A stretch of DNA of 64,000 nt from Actinomycetospora succinea (GCF_004363095.1 NZ_SNYO01000006.1:1-64000), one strand, 5' to 3'. Counted from the stretch's first letter, positions 34,076 to 43,910 are shown. The notes: generated by a model from the sequence alone, not told the origin. Numbers and translations: made by a program.

Positions 34076-35227
34076 GTGGGTCACGAGCTCGGCGAGGTGC
34101 ACGAGGACTTCCGGGCGACGTGCCGGGCCTTCACCGACCAGCGCGTCCGCCCCGTCGTCGCGGAGGCCGAGCGCGAGGGTCGTCCGCCGGAGCGCCTGTG
34201 GAAGGAGCTCGGCGACGCGGGCCTGCTCGGCCTGCTCACCCCCGAGGAGTTCGGCGGGTCCGCGGGCGGGGGCGGCGAGGCGACGGCGGTCGCCGTGCTC
34301 TCCGAGGAGCTCTCCCGGGCCTGCGGCGGCATCGCGGTCAGCGCGCTGGTCAGCGCGTACATGGCCGCCCCGCACATCGTCCGTCACGGCACCCCCGACC
34401 AGCGCGAACGCTGGGTCGCCGCGCTCGCCGCGGGCGAGGCGATCGCCGCCATCGCCGTCACCGAGCCCGGCGCCGGGTCCGACGTCGCCGGCATCACCAC
34501 GCGCGCCCGGCGCACCGACGAGGGCTGGGTGCTCGACGGCCAGAAGATGTACATCACCAACGCGGGCCTCGCCGACGTCCTCGTCGTCGGCGCCAAGACC
34601 GACCCCGACGGCGGCCACCGCGGCATCACGACGTTCGTCGTGCCCGCCGGGACGCCCGGGCTGTCGATGGGCACGCCGCTGGCGAAGATGGGCTGGCACT
34701 CCTCGGACACCCGCGAGGTCGTGCTCGACGGCGTCGAGCTGGGCGAGGACGCCGTGCTCGGCGTCGAGGGCCGCGGGTTCCACCAGATCATGAGCGCGTT
34801 CCAGCTCGAGCGGGTCGCGCTCGCCGCGATGGGCCTCGGCCACGCCGCCGAGGCGCTCGACACGGTCACCCAGTACGTCCGCGGGCGCGAGGTCGCGGGC
34901 GAGCCGCTGACCGCCCGCCAGGCGATCCGCCACCGCCTCGCCGCGATGGAGATCGAGCTCGAGGCCGCGCGCGTCATGACCTACAAGGCCGCCGACCGGC
35001 TCGACAGCGGCCACCCGGAGGCCGACCGCTCGGTGGCGGCGGCCAAGTACTTCGCGGCCAAGGCCGCGGCGTGGATCGTCGACGAGGCCGTCCAGCTCTA
35101 CGGCGGCGCCGGCTACCTCGAGGAGACGCCGGTCGCGCGCCACCACCGCGACGTGCGCATCCTGCGCATCGGCGGCGGCACCGACGAGATCCAGCTCGAG
35201 ATCCTCGCGAAGCGGCTCGTGCCGTGA
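34076..35227 (+). CDS. Acyl-CoA dehydrogenase, isovaleryl-CoA dehydrogenase-like
   Basis: A 383-aa FAD enzyme. The usual C-terminal catalytic glutamate is replaced by glycine (RIGGGTDEIQ). A glutamate is present in FQLERVALA, the helix used by isovaleryl-CoA dehydrogenases. Other motifs are AVTEPGAGSDVAG, DGQKMYITNAG and GGAGYLEETPVARHHRD. It would oxidise isovaleryl-CoA or a similar branched acyl-CoA. GTG 34076 has AAGGAG at ideal spacing. Its stop overlaps the carboxyltransferase start (GTGA). The order TetR-FadE-AccD-ligase-MaoC-CitE resembles the mycobacterial leucine catabolic locus. Confidence 0.93.
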   Translation: MGHELGEVHEDFRATCRAFTDQRVRPVVAEAEREGRPPERLWKELGDAGLLGLLTPEEFGGSAGGGGEATAVAVLSEELSRACGGIAVSALVSAYMAAPHIVRHGTPDQRERWVAALAAGEAIAAIAVTEPGAGSDVAGITTRARRTDEGWVLDGQKMYITNAGLADVLVVGAKTDPDGGHRGITTFVVPAGTPGLSMGTPLAKMGWHSSDTREVVLDGVELGEDAVLGVEGRGFHQIMSAFQLERVALAAMGLGHAAEALDTVTQYVRGREVAGEPLTARQAIRHRLAAMEIELEAARVMTYKAADRLDSGHPEADRSVAAAKYFAAKAAAWIVDEAVQLYGGAGYLEETPVARHHRDVRILRIGGGTDEIQLEILAKRLVP

Positions 35228-36807
35228 CAGGGACTGCCAACGGCGTGCCTCCCGCGTGGGAGGTGTCGGCGCTCCATCCCCCCGGAGCGCCGGCACCTCC
35301 CTCGGGGGAGGACGTGCTCGTCGCCGCGGAGCGGGCCCGCCGCGGCGGGGACACGAGCCGGTGGCCGGACAAGCTCCCGGTGCGCGAGCGGCTCGACGTG
35401 CTGCTCGACCCGGGCAGCTTCGTCGAGGACGGCGTGCTGGCCTCGACGAACTCCCCCGGGATGCCGGCCGACGGCGTCGTCACCGGGGTGGGCACCGTCG
35501 AGGGCCGCCCGGTCGCGGTGATCGCCCACGACTTCGGCGTCAAGGCCGGCTCGTGGGGCGAGCGCACCTGCGAGAAGCAGATCCGCATCCTCGAGCGCGC
35601 CGACCGCGACCTGCTCCCCGTCTTCTACCTCGTCGACTCGGCGGGCGGGCGGCTCACCGAGCAGATGGGCTTCTTCCCGGGCCGCCGCGGCGCCTCGAAG
35701 ATCTTCCACATGCAGGTGGCGCTGTCCGGGCGCGTCCCCCAGATCTGCTGCCTGCACGGGCCCTCGGCCGCCGGCGGGGCCTACATGCCGGCGTTCACCG
35801 ACTGGGTCGGCATGGTCGACGGGGCCGCGTCGATGTACCTCGCGTCGCCGCGCGTGGCCGAGAAGGTCACCGGCGAGCGCACCACCGCCGAGGAGATGGG
35901 CGGCGCGCGGATGCACGCCGAGGTCTCCGGATGCGGCGACGCCGTGTTCGACGAGGACTGGCAGGCGATCGCCGCCGCGCGGCTGCTGTTCACCTACCTC
36001 CCCGGCCACTTCGAGGACGCCCCGCCGACCGCGGAGCCGCGCGAGCCCGAGGCCAGCGGCTGGGACGGCCTCGTCCCCGAGGACCCGACCGTCGGCTACG
36101 ACGTCACCGCCGTGATCGACCGGCTCGTCGACGGCGGCTCGTTCTTCGAGGTCAAGCCCGACTGGGCGCCCGAGATCGTCGTGGGGTTCGCCCGGCTGGA
36201 GGGGCGGGTCGTCGGGCTCGTCGCCAACCAGCCGCGCGTGCGCAGCGGCGCGATCCACGTCGACTCCGCCGACAAGGCCGCCCGGTTCATCAGCCTCTGC
36301 GACGCGTTCAACGTGCCGCTGCTGTTCCTGCAGGACGTGCCCGGCTTCATGGTCGGCGTCGCCGTCGAGCGCCAGGGGATCATCCGCCACGGCGCCAAGA
36401 TGATCACCGCGATGTCGTCGGCCGAGGTCCCGAAGTTCACGATCGTCCTGCGCAAGGCCTACGCGGCCGGCTTCTACGCCATGTGCGCGCCCGGGTTCGA
36501 GCCGCGGGCGACCCTCGCGCTGCCCAGCGCGTTCATCGGCGCGATGGGCCCCGAGGCGTCGGTCAACGCGGTCTACGCGGGCAAGATCGCGGAGATCGCC
36601 GACGAGGACGAGCGCGAGGCCTTCGTCGCCGCCCGCGTCGAGGAGCACCGCGCCGAGGTCAACCTCCTGCGCATGGGCGACGAGCTCGTCGTCGACGCCG
36701 TCGTGCCCGGCGAGGAACTGCGCGGCGAGCTGGTCGCGCGCCTGCGGCACGCCGACGGCTGGACCCGCACCCGCGGGCGCCGTCACCACCCCGTCAGCCC
36801 CGTGTGA
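35224..36807 (+). CDS. Acyl-CoA carboxylase carboxyltransferase (beta) subunit, methylcrotonyl-CoA type
   Basis: A 527-aa carboxyltransferase that moves CO2 from carboxybiotin to an acyl-CoA. Family segments include LVDSAGGRLTEQ, PSAAGGAYMPAFTDW (first oxyanion region), LFLQDVPGFMVG and RKAYAAGFYAM (second). The position in an isovaleryl-CoA dehydrogenase-like operon points to 3-methylcrotonyl-CoA; propionyl-CoA is an alternative. No biotin carboxylase/BCCP subunit is encoded nearby, so it must pair with one from elsewhere. The GTG start is coupled to the dehydrogenase. Confidence 0.92.
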   Translation: MTGTANGVPPAWEVSALHPPGAPAPPSGEDVLVAAERARRGGDTSRWPDKLPVRERLDVLLDPGSFVEDGVLASTNSPGMPADGVVTGVGTVEGRPVAVIAHDFGVKAGSWGERTCEKQIRILERADRDLLPVFYLVDSAGGRLTEQMGFFPGRRGASKIFHMQVALSGRVPQICCLHGPSAAGGAYMPAFTDWVGMVDGAASMYLASPRVAEKVTGERTTAEEMGGARMHAEVSGCGDAVFDEDWQAIAAARLLFTYLPGHFEDAPPTAEPREPEASGWDGLVPEDPTVGYDVTAVIDRLVDGGSFFEVKPDWAPEIVVGFARLEGRVVGLVANQPRVRSGAIHVDSADKAARFISLCDAFNVPLLFLQDVPGFMVGVAVERQGIIRHGAKMITAMSSAEVPKFTIVLRKAYAAGFYAMCAPGFEPRATLALPSAFIGAMGPEASVNAVYAGKIAEIADEDEREAFVAARVEEHRAEVNLLRMGDELVVDAVVPGEELRGELVARLRHADGWTRTRGRRHHPVSPV

Positions 36808-36827
36808 TCCCTGGAGGAGAACCGGCC

Positions 36828-38750
36828 ATGGACGACCGCGACACCCTCGCTGCCCTGATCTCCGCGCCGCTGCAGTCCCTCGACGAGCGGTGGCGCTCCC
36901 CCGAGCGCGCCGCCGAGCTCGCCGAGGCCCGCGCGCTGCACGACCGCGACCCCGACGACTACTGGGCCTGGGTCGCCGGGAAGCACCGCTGGCTCACGCC
37001 GTGGCGGAGCGTGCGCTCCGGCGAGCTGGGCGACTTCCACTACTTCGAGGGCGGGCGCATCAACGTCGCCGACAACTGCGTCGACCGCTGGGCGGAGTCG
37101 ACCCCGGACCGCCTCGCGGTGGTGTGGGAGGGCGAGCCGGGCGACTCGCGCACGCTGACCTACGCCGAGCTCGCCGACGAGGTGAACCGGCTCGCCGGCG
37201 GCCTGCGCTCGCTGGGGATCGGGCACGGCGACGTCGTCGCGGTCTACATGCCCAACCTCGTCGAGGCGTTCACCGCGATCCACGCCTGCAACAAGATCGG
37301 CGCGATCTACACGGTGCTGTTCTCCGGGTTCGGGCGCGACGCCGTCGCCTCGCGGCTCGCGGCGGCACGCGCGAAGGCCGTGGTCGTCGCCGACGCGATC
37401 TACCGGCGCGGCAAACCCGTCGAGCTGCTCGAGACCCTGCGCGCCGCGCTCCCGGACGCGCCGAGCGTCGAGAGCGTCGTGGTCGTCGACCGCACCCAGC
37501 GCGGCGTCGAGCTGGCGCCGGGCGAGGTCTCCTACGCCGCGCTGCTCGCCGAGCACCCCGAGGGCGCGCCCACCGTGGCCCTCGACCCCGACGAGCCCGC
37601 CTTCCTGATCTTCACGAGCGGCACCGAGTCCCGCCCGAAGGGCGTCGTGCACTCGGTCGGCGGGTTCCTGCTCGGGACCTGGGCGAACGTGCACTGGCAG
37701 GCCGGGCCCGTCGAGGGCGACGTGTACTGGGTGGCCGCGGACGTCGGCTGGCTGACGTTCCCGATCCAGGCCGTGATCGGCGGGCTGGCGCACGGCTCGA
37801 CGATCGCCTGCTACGAGGGCGCGCTGGACACCCCCGGGCCGTCGCGCTTCTACGACGTCTGCGCCAAGCACGGCGTCACCCAGGTGCTGTGCGCGCCGAC
37901 CGTGCTGCGGATGCTGCGCAAGTTCGGCGACGACCTCGCCGCCTCCCATCCGCTCCCGCGCCTCGCGCTGATCACCGTGCAGGGCGAGCCGCTCGACGGC
38001 GAGACCTTCACCTGGGCCACCGAGACCTACGGCGTCCCGATCGTCAACGCCTACGGGCAGACCGAGACCGGGTCCACCTGGACCTATCCGGTGACCGGCG
38101 TCGACGACCTCAAGGCGGGCTCGGCGGGCACCCCGGTGCCCGGCCACGCCTTCGCCGTCGTCGACGAGGAGGGCCGCGAGGTGCCGGCGGGGGTCAAGGG
38201 CAACCTCGTCATGACCCGCCCGTTCCCGACGCTCGCGCGCACCGTGTGGGACGACCACGAGCGCTACCTGAGCACCTACTTCGGGCGCTTCCCCGGCCGC
38301 TACGCCACCAACGACGAGGCGGTCGTCGACGCCGACGGCCACCTCTGGGTGCTCGGGCGCGCCGACGACGTCATCAACGTCGCCGCGCACCGGCTCTCGA
38401 CCATGGAGATCGAGGCCGTCGTGACCACCCACCCGCGCGTGGTGGAGGCCGCCGTCGTCGGGATCCCCGACGCGACCAAGGGCACGGTGCCGATCGCGTT
38501 CGTGACCGTCACCGGCGGCAGCGCCGACGAGGTCCCCGACGAGGTGCGCGCGCTCGTCGCCGACACCATCGGCGGCATCGCCCGGCCCGACCGCGTGATC
38601 GTCACCGCGGCGATGCCGAAGACCCGCACCGGCAAGATCATGCGGCGGCTGATGCGCGAGGTCCTCCTGCACGGCGAGGCGCGCAGCGACACCAGCGCGC
38701 TGGAGGACCCGGGCAGCCTGGACACGCTGTCGGCGGCGGTCCGGGCATGA
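36828..38750 (+). CDS. Acetyl-CoA-synthetase-like acyl-CoA ligase
   Basis: A 640-aa AMP-forming ligase with an N-terminal ACAS-type region ([15 protein letters not shown]). Its P-loop is [16 protein letters not shown], a variant of the common TSGTTGKPKG form. Further motifs are [31 protein letters not shown] (hinge) and [14 protein letters not shown] with the catalytic lysine. It activates a short or branched acid such as acetate, propionate, isovalerate or methylcrotonate; context favours a branched acid entering this pathway. ATG 36828 has CTGGAGGAGAACC upstream. Confidence 0.9.
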   Translation: MDDRDTLAALISAPLQSLDERWRSPERAAELAEARALHDRDPDDYWAWVAGKHRWLTPWRSVRSGELGDFHYFEGGRINVADNCVDRWAESTPDRLAVVWEGEPGDSRTLTYAELADEVNRLAGGLRSLGIGHGDVVAVYMPNLVEAFTAIHACNKIGAIYTVLFSGFGRDAVASRLAAARAKAVVVADAIYRRGKPVELLETLRAALPDAPSVESVVVVDRTQRGVELAPGEVSYAALLAEHPEGAPTVALDPDEPAFLIFTSGTESRPKGVVHSVGGFLLGTWANVHWQAGPVEGDVYWVAADVGWLTFPIQAVIGGLAHGSTIACYEGALDTPGPSRFYDVCAKHGVTQVLCAPTVLRMLRKFGDDLAASHPLPRLALITVQGEPLDGETFTWATETYGVPIVNAYGQTETGSTWTYPVTGVDDLKAGSAGTPVPGHAFAVVDEEGREVPAGVKGNLVMTRPFPTLARTVWDDHERYLSTYFGRFPGRYATNDEAVVDADGHLWVLGRADDVINVAAHRLSTMEIEAVVTTHPRVVEAAVVGIPDATKGTVPIAFVTVTGGSADEVPDEVRALVADTIGGIARPDRVIVTAAMPKTRTGKIMRRLMREVLLHGEARSDTSALEDPGSLDTLSAAVRA

Positions 38751-38757
38751 TCAGCGC

Positions 38758-39213
38758 ATGAGCGGACTGTGGTTCGAGGACCTCACCGAGGGCCTCGTCG
38801 TCGAGCACGCGACACGGCGCACGGTCACCGAGACCGACAACGTGCTGTTCACCACGATGACCATGAACCCGGCGCCGCTGCACCTCGACCACGCGTACGC
38901 CGAGACCACCGAGTTCGGGCGTCCGCTGGTCAACAGCATGTTCACGCTCGCCCTGGTGGTCGGGCTCTCGGTGCCGGAGCTGACGCTCGGCACGATCGTC
39001 GCCCAGCTCGGGCTCGACGAGGTGGCGTTCCCGGCGCCGGTGTTCCACGGTGACACCGTGCGGGTGGAGACGGAGATCGTGTCGGCGCGCGAGTCGAGGA
39101 AGCGCCCGGAGGCCGGGATCGTGGTGTTCGCCCACCGGGCCCGCAACCAGCGCGACGAGGTGGTGTGCACCTGCCGGCGCACCGGCCTGATGCACCGGAG
39201 GCCGGCGGCATGA
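38758..39213 (+). CDS. MaoC family dehydratase
   Basis: A 151-aa hot-dog-fold hydratase. The catalytic segment [21 protein letters not shown] carries the Asn/His pattern of MaoC enoyl-CoA hydratases, and a conserved [11 protein letters not shown] follows. By position next to a CitE-like lyase it resembles the mycobacterial Rv2499c-type protein and could hydrate methylglutaconyl-CoA or mesaconyl-CoA. Its stop overlaps the CitE start (ATGA), so the two steps are coupled. Confidence 0.9.
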   Translation: MSGLWFEDLTEGLVVEHATRRTVTETDNVLFTTMTMNPAPLHLDHAYAETTEFGRPLVNSMFTLALVVGLSVPELTLGTIVAQLGLDEVAFPAPVFHGDTVRVETEIVSARESRKRPEAGIVVFAHRARNQRDEVVCTCRRTGLMHRRPAA

Positions 39214-40016
39214 GGGTTCCCCGCAGCCTGCTGTTCGTGCCCGGCGCGCGGCCCGACATGGTCGCCAAGGTGCCGCGCTGGGCGCCCGACGCGGTGGCCG
39301 TCGACCTCGAGGACGCCGTCGCCGCGGCCGACAAGGAGACGGCGCGCGAGGCCACCGTCAAGGCGGTCGCGGAGCTGCCCGCCGGCTCCGGTGCGCTGGT
39401 CTTCGTCCGCGTCAACGGACCCACCACGCCCTGGTACGCCGACGACGTCGCGGCGGTCGCGGGGTCCGCGGCGCACGGGGTCGTGCTGCCCAAGCTCGAG
39501 TCGCCCGAGCAGCTCGCCGACCTGCGCTCGCGCCTCGACCTCCCGGTGATCGGCGGGCTGGAGAGCGCCAAGGGCATCGCCCGGTGCCGCGAGCTGACGA
39601 GCGGGCTGCTCGCCGCGTACTTCGGCGCCGAGGACTACATCGCCTCGGTGGGCGGGCGGCGCACGCCGGGGAGCCTCGAGGTGCTGCACGCGCGCAGCGA
39701 GGTGGTGCTCGCGGGCGCGCTGCACGGGGTCGGCCTGCTCGACCAGGCCGTCGTCGCCGCGCACGACGCGGACGCGTTCCGCGCCGACGCCGCCGCCGGC
39801 CGGGACCTCGGCTACGACGGCAAGATCTGCATCCACCCCTCGCAGGTCGCGCTCGCCCACGAGGCGTTCACGCCGACCGACGACGAGATCGCCCACGCCC
39901 GGCTCGTGATCGAGGCCGGGCAGTCGGGGGTCGGGGTGGTCGACGGCGAGATGGTCGACGACGTGCACCTGCGGATGGCGGCGGCGGTGCTCTCGCGGGC
40001 GGGGCTCGACGCGTGA
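39210..40016 (+). CDS. CitE-like beta-hydroxyacyl-CoA lyase
   Basis: A 268-aa HpcH/HpaI aldolase-superfamily TIM barrel. It has [29 protein letters not shown] (metal-binding acidic residues), [25 protein letters not shown] and KICIHPSQV. Stand-alone CitE-like proteins are not citrate lyases. In mycobacteria the protein in the same gene setting cleaves (S)-HMG-CoA and citramalyl-CoA, for leucine and itaconate catabolism. That activity is the best guess here. It is coupled to MaoC upstream and to the LLM oxidoreductase downstream by overlaps. Confidence 0.9.
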   Translation: MRVPRSLLFVPGARPDMVAKVPRWAPDAVAVDLEDAVAAADKETAREATVKAVAELPAGSGALVFVRVNGPTTPWYADDVAAVAGSAAHGVVLPKLESPEQLADLRSRLDLPVIGGLESAKGIARCRELTSGLLAAYFGAEDYIASVGGRRTPGSLEVLHARSEVVLAGALHGVGLLDQAVVAAHDADAFRADAAAGRDLGYDGKICIHPSQVALAHEAFTPTDDEIAHARLVIEAGQSGVGVVDGEMVDDVHLRMAAAVLSRAGLDA

Positions 40017-40900
40017 GGGTCGGCCTGATGATGCCGCCCACCATGGAGCCGGGCGAGGCACAGCGGGCCGAGGAGCAGGGCTTCGACATCGTCGCCGCCG
40101 GCGAGCACGTGCTCTTCGGCAGCCCGACGGCGAACGCCTTCGTCACCCTGGCCGCGGCGGCGTCGGTGACGAGCCGGGTGCGCCTGCTCAGCGCGGTCAC
40201 CCTGCTGCCGCTCTACCCGGCGCCGCTGGCCGCGAAGATGGCGACGACGCTGGACCGCGTCTCGGGCGGGCGCTTCGAGCTCGGGATCGGCGTGGGCGGC
40301 GAGAACCCGGTGGAGTTCGCGGCGTGCGGCGTCCCGGTGCGCGAGCGCGGGCGTCGCACCGACGAGGGTCTCGACGTGCTCGGGCGCCTGTTCGCGGGCG
40401 AGGCGATCGACGTCGACGGCACCCCGGCGACCCTCGACCCGCTGCCCGTGCAGCGTCCCCGCCCGCCGGTGTGGGTCGGCGGGCGCTCGGAGGCGTCGAT
40501 GCGCCGCGCCGGGCGGGCCGGCGACATCTGGATGCCCTACCTCGGCAGCCCCGACCGCGTCGCCCGCGGCCTGCGCACGGCCCGCGAGGAGGCCGAGCGC
40601 CACGGTCGCGACCCCGCCGAGGTCACCGGCGCCTACTTCGCCTGGAGCTGCGTCGACACCGACCCCGCGCTCGCCCGGCGCCGCGCGCTCGACGCCCTCG
40701 CCGCGACCTACGGGCAGGACATGGAGCGGATCGTCGACGCCTGCGTCCCCCACGGCACGCCCGAGCAGGTCGCCGCCCGCCTCGCCGAGTACCGCGACGC
40801 GGGCGCCGAGTCGGTCGTCGTGGCCCTGGCCACCGATCCTGGCGGCCGCGAGCGGATGCTCGACCTCCTCGCCGGCGACGTGCTCCCCCGCCTGCGGTGA
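40013..40900 (+). CDS. LLM class flavin-dependent oxidoreductase (probably F420)
   Basis: A 295-aa luciferase-like monooxygenase fold: an N-terminal barrel strand [23 protein letters not shown], a cofactor loop in DRVSGGRFELGIGVG, and the family segment RPPVWVGGRSEASMRRAGRAGDIW. Many actinobacterial members use reduced F420 or FMN to reduce or oxygenate substrates. Its GTG overlaps the CitE stop (GTGA), so it belongs to the leucine-type operon although its step is unclear. Confidence 0.9.
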   Translation: MRVGLMMPPTMEPGEAQRAEEQGFDIVAAGEHVLFGSPTANAFVTLAAAASVTSRVRLLSAVTLLPLYPAPLAAKMATTLDRVSGGRFELGIGVGGENPVEFAACGVPVRERGRRTDEGLDVLGRLFAGEAIDVDGTPATLDPLPVQRPRPPVWVGGRSEASMRRAGRAGDIWMPYLGSPDRVARGLRTAREEAERHGRDPAEVTGAYFAWSCVDTDPALARRRALDALAATYGQDMERIVDACVPHGTPEQVAARLAEYRDAGAESVVVALATDPGGRERMLDLLAGDVLPRLR

Positions 40901-40974
40901 TCCGCTGGACGGAAGGGCCGGTGACGGCGGGGCCGCGGTGACGCATGCTCCCGCTCGACCGAGAAGGAGCCTCC

Positions 40975-41520
40975 ATGACCGCGGAGTTCGTCAGGCCGGG
41001 CGAGTCGCCCCGCAGCACGTTGCCGGGGCGCCCGTCGCCGTTCGTGCTCGCCGCCGGCGAGGGCGAGCGCGCCCACCTGTTCGACCAGCTCTTCACCGTG
41101 CTGCTCTCCGGCGACGAGACCGACTGCCAGTTCGGCGTGTTCACCATGGAGGCGCCGCGCGGGCGGGCGATCCCCGTGCACGCCCACGACGACGTCCACG
41201 AGATCTTCTACGTGCTCGACGGGCAGGTGCGCGTGGCGATCGAGGACGCCGACGGCGAGGTCCTCGACCGCGTGCTGACCACCGGCGACTTCGGCTACGT
41301 GCCGGCCGGGCGCAAGCACACGTTCCGCGTGGAGTCGCTGCGCGCCCGGACCCTCGGCGTGAGCACCGGCGGCTTCGAGCGCTTCTTCGCCGCCGCCGGC
41401 GAGCGCACCGAGGCCACGGCGCCGCCCGCGGTCCCAGTGATCCCGTCGGCGGAGCAGCTCGGCGACGCCGCCCGCCGCTTCCGCAACGAGTTCCACCACG
41501 ATGTCCGGCTCATCGACTGA
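40975..41520 (+). CDS. Cupin domain protein (quercetin-dioxygenase-like)
   Basis: A 181-aa single-cupin protein. The metal-binding motif 1 is HAHDDVHEIFYVLDGQVRV and motif 2 is GDFGYVPAGRKHTFRV, giving the usual His/His/Glu/His ligands. It may be a metal-dependent dioxygenase or isomerase acting on a small molecule. ATG 40975 follows GAGAAGGAGCCTCC, a strong ribosome site. The next gene starts 20 bases before its stop in another frame. Confidence 0.87.
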   Translation: MTAEFVRPGESPRSTLPGRPSPFVLAAGEGERAHLFDQLFTVLLSGDETDCQFGVFTMEAPRGRAIPVHAHDDVHEIFYVLDGQVRVAIEDADGEVLDRVLTTGDFGYVPAGRKHTFRVESLRARTLGVSTGGFERFFAAAGERTEATAPPAVPVIPSAEQLGDAARRFRNEFHHDVRLID

Positions 41521-42323
41521 GCCCCCCTCGACGGCACACGAGTACGCCGTCGTCCCCGGCTACCGGCCGCTGCTGCTCGACCTGCACCGGCCCTCCGGCT
41601 CCCCGGCGCCGCTGATCGTCTTCCTGCACGGCGGCGGCTGGCGGGCGGGCACCCGGGCGTCGTTCGGGCCGATGTACGCGGACTGGTCGCCGTCGCCGTT
41701 CGCCCGGCTCACCGCGGCGGGGTTCGCCGTGGCGTCGCTGGACTACCGCCTGTCGGGCGAGGCCCTCTTCCCCGCCCAGCTCGAGGACGTCACGGCGGGG
41801 CTGGCCTGGTTTGCGATCCAATGGCGAGGCCCTCGGTGTCGACGCGTCGCGGGTGGCGCTGTGGGGCGAGTCGGCGGGCGGGCACCTCGCCGCCCTGCTC
41901 GGGCTCGCCGACCCCGATGTGCGCGCCGTCGTCGACTGGTACGGCCCCGCCGACCTGACGACGTTCGTCGACGACGCCGCGGCCGGCGGGATCAGCGCCG
42001 TCGAGCCCGCGGCCCCGGACTCGCGCGAGGCGCTGCTGCTGGGCGCCACGGCGGCGGCGGACCCGGAGCGCGCCCGGAGCGCGAGCCCTGTCGCCCACGT
42101 CCACGGAGGCGCGCCGCCGTTCCTCCTGCGGCACGGGACGGCCGACCGCCTGGTGCCCACCCGCCAGTCCGAGCGCCTCGCCGCGGCGCTCGAGTCCGCC
42201 GGCGCCGACGTCCGCCTCGACCTCGTGCCCGGCGCCGACCACCTCTGGCGCGGCGACCCCGAGGCCGCGCGCACCGCGTTCGACGACGCCGTCGCGTTCC
42301 TGCGCCCTCACCTCGGGCTCTGA
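41501..42323 (+). pseudogene. Alpha/beta hydrolase (esterase type) interrupted by a one-base frameshift
   Basis: The first frame gives MSGSSTEPPS through VFLHGGGWRAG (oxyanion hole) to VTAGLAWF. The second frame continues with RSNGEALGVDASRVALWGES, AGGHLAALLGL, FLLRHGTADRLVP (acid) and GADHLWRGD (His). Removing one T from TTT at 41810-41812 joins them as AWLRSNGEALG and restores a normal 273-aa esterase with Ser, Asp and His. It is therefore either a recent pseudogene or a sequencing error in a short homopolymer. The start overlaps the cupin gene, suggesting an operon. Confidence 0.85.
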
Positions 42324-42348
42324 ACGAGCGCCGGCCACCCTCCCGCGG

Positions 42349-42410
42349 TTCTGAGAGAAGGGCACCCTCGCTCGGATAGATCGGCGAGGGGCGCCCCTCG
42401 CCGAAACGCC
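42349..42410. repeat. Double-hairpin tandem repeat, unit 1
   Basis: A 62-base unit holding two palindromes: AGAGAAGGGCACCCTCGCT (imperfect) and the perfect 20-base palindrome at 42383-42402 with arms GGCGAGGGGC/GCCCCTCGCC. It lies between the frameshifted esterase and a convergent MFS gene. Confidence 0.75.
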
Positions 42411-42434
42411 GACCTTCGACCAGCGCCTCGAACG

Positions 42435-42496
42435 TTCTGAGCGAAGGGCACCTTCGCTCAGGTAGAGCGGCGAGGGGCGCCCCTCGCCGGAACGCC
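42435..42496. repeat. Double-hairpin tandem repeat, unit 2
   Basis: The second 62-base copy differs from unit 1 at six positions. Its first hairpin is perfect (TGAGCGAAGG-GCA-CCTTCGCTCA), and the second is the same 20-base palindrome (42469-42488). The pair could end transcription from both sides or belong to a mobile repeat family. Confidence 0.75.
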
Positions 42497-42535
42497 GGCC
42501 GTCGCGCCGGCAGCCCTGACGACACTCTCGGGAGA

Positions 42536-43891
42536 TCAGGATGGCGAGCGCCGGAGATACACGACCAGCGCCAGGGTGAACGACGCCGTCACCCCGGCCT
42601 GGGTGAGGAACGCCCGGACGAAGTCGGCGGACGTCGCCGCCGCGCCGAGCACCACCGCGAGGGCGGCGACGGCAAGCGCGCTCGACACGTGCGTCGTCGT
42701 CTCGAAGACCCCGTACGCCGCGCCGCGCTCGCCGTCGGTGCTGTCGAGACCCGCGGCGACGTTGAGCGTCACCACCGCGAGGGCGAGTGCGGCACCGAGG
42801 ACGGTCAGCACGGGCAGCACGACCGCGAGGTACGGCGCGTCCGGCACCAGCCCGAGGACCGCGAGCGCGCCGGCCGAGACGAGCAGGCCGGCGACCGCCC
42901 CGCCCCTCCAGCCGATCCGCGCCAGGACCACCATCGCGAGCCTGCTGCCCGCGATCGCACCCACCCCGACCGGCGCGAACGCCAGCCCCGCCGCCCATGG
43001 CGACAGGCCCCGGGCGGCCTGGAACCACAGCAGGCCGACGTAGACGATCCCGTTGTAGGCGACGACCTGGCCCGGCATCCCCAGCAGCGCGCCGCGCAGG
43101 CTGCGCTGCGCGAGGACCCCGCGCGGGAGCAACGGATCACGGCGCCGCCGCTCGGTGACGACGAACCCGGCCAGCGCCACGACGGCCACGCCGGCCGCGG
43201 GCCACGAGCCGGCGCTGATCGTCAGCACCGTGGCGGCGGCCGCCGCAACGAACCAGGCGCTCGAGGTCCACGGCAGGGACACCCCGCGATCCCGGCCCTC
43301 GCCGGGCAGCATCGTCCACAGCACCGCCGCGGTGACCACCGCGACCGGCACCGGGACGAGGAAGACCGACCGCCAGCCGAGACCGTCGACGAGCAGGCCG
43401 CCGATCACCGCCGCGACGGCGCTGCCGCTGCTCCCCGCCACGGCGCTCGCGGCGAACACGGCGCGCCGGCGGCCGGGCGCCGGGATCGCGCTGGCCAGCG
43501 CGAACGTGTTCGGCAGCGCGAGCCCCGCGCCCAGGCCCTGCAGCACCCGGCCCGCCAGCAGCACGGGGACCGTGCCGGCGAGCCCCGAGGCGAGCAGCCC
43601 GAGCGCGAACAGCACCAGACCGCCGGCGAAGCACGGCCGGGGCCCGATGCGGTCACCGAGTCGGCCGGCGAGCAGGAGGGTCCCGCCCAGCGGCACTGCG
43701 AAGGCCGTGATCACCCACGACGTCGCCGAGCTCGTCGTCCCCAGCGCGTCCTGGATCGCGGGCAGGGCGACGGTGACGACGAGCCCGTCGAAGACCACGA
43801 GGAGGTTCAGCGTCGACAGGGCCGCCGCGACCACCACGAACGCGCGCGCCGACATCGTCGCCACGGCCCGCCCGGAGACGCTGCGAGGCAT
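42536..43891 (-). CDS. MFS transporter (DHA2-like drug exporter)
   Basis: A 451-aa transporter with about 12-14 hydrophobic helices. Motifs are FDGLVVTVALPAIQ in helix 1, LLAGRLGDRIGPRP (motif A) and VAGSSGSAVAAVIGGLLVDG (motif C-like). It probably exports a drug or metabolite by proton antiport. The ATG at 43891 is used here; another at 43853 is possible, and a palindrome covers the upstream start. It is divergent from the small nitroreductase-type gene and converges on the repeat block. No regulator gene adjoins. Confidence 0.88.
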   Translation of the reverse strand: MPRSVSGRAVATMSARAFVVVAAALSTLNLLVVFDGLVVTVALPAIQDALGTTSSATSWVITAFAVPLGGTLLLAGRLGDRIGPRPCFAGGLVLFALGLLASGLAGTVPVLLAGRVLQGLGAGLALPNTFALASAIPAPGRRRAVFAASAVAGSSGSAVAAVIGGLLVDGLGWRSVFLVPVPVAVVTAAVLWTMLPGEGRDRGVSLPWTSSAWFVAAAAATVLTISAGSWPAAGVAVVALAGFVVTERRRRDPLLPRGVLAQRSLRGALLGMPGQVVAYNGIVYVGLLWFQAARGLSPWAAGLAFAPVGVGAIAGSRLAMVVLARIGWRGGAVAGLLVSAGALAVLGLVPDAPYLAVVLPVLTVLGAALALAVVTLNVAAGLDSTDGERGAAYGVFETTTHVSSALAVAALAVVLGAAATSADFVRAFLTQAGVTASFTLALVVYLRRSPS

Positions 43892-43910
43892 CACGGGGGC
43901 TACCCGTGAT
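43890..43910. promoter_or_regulatory. Inverted repeat at the MFS start
   Basis: ATCACGGG-GGCTA-CCCGTGAT, a perfect 8-bp repeat with 5-base spacer, covers the upstream MFS start codon and lies 21 bases before the divergent gene. It could be an operator; if so, the shorter MFS start at 43853 would be more natural. Confidence 0.4.

Noticed and set aside
31292-42496. CRISPR-like arrays at the two repeat blocks
   Set aside because: Each block has only two units, the repeats are long hairpins, spacers are not uniform and no cas genes are present.
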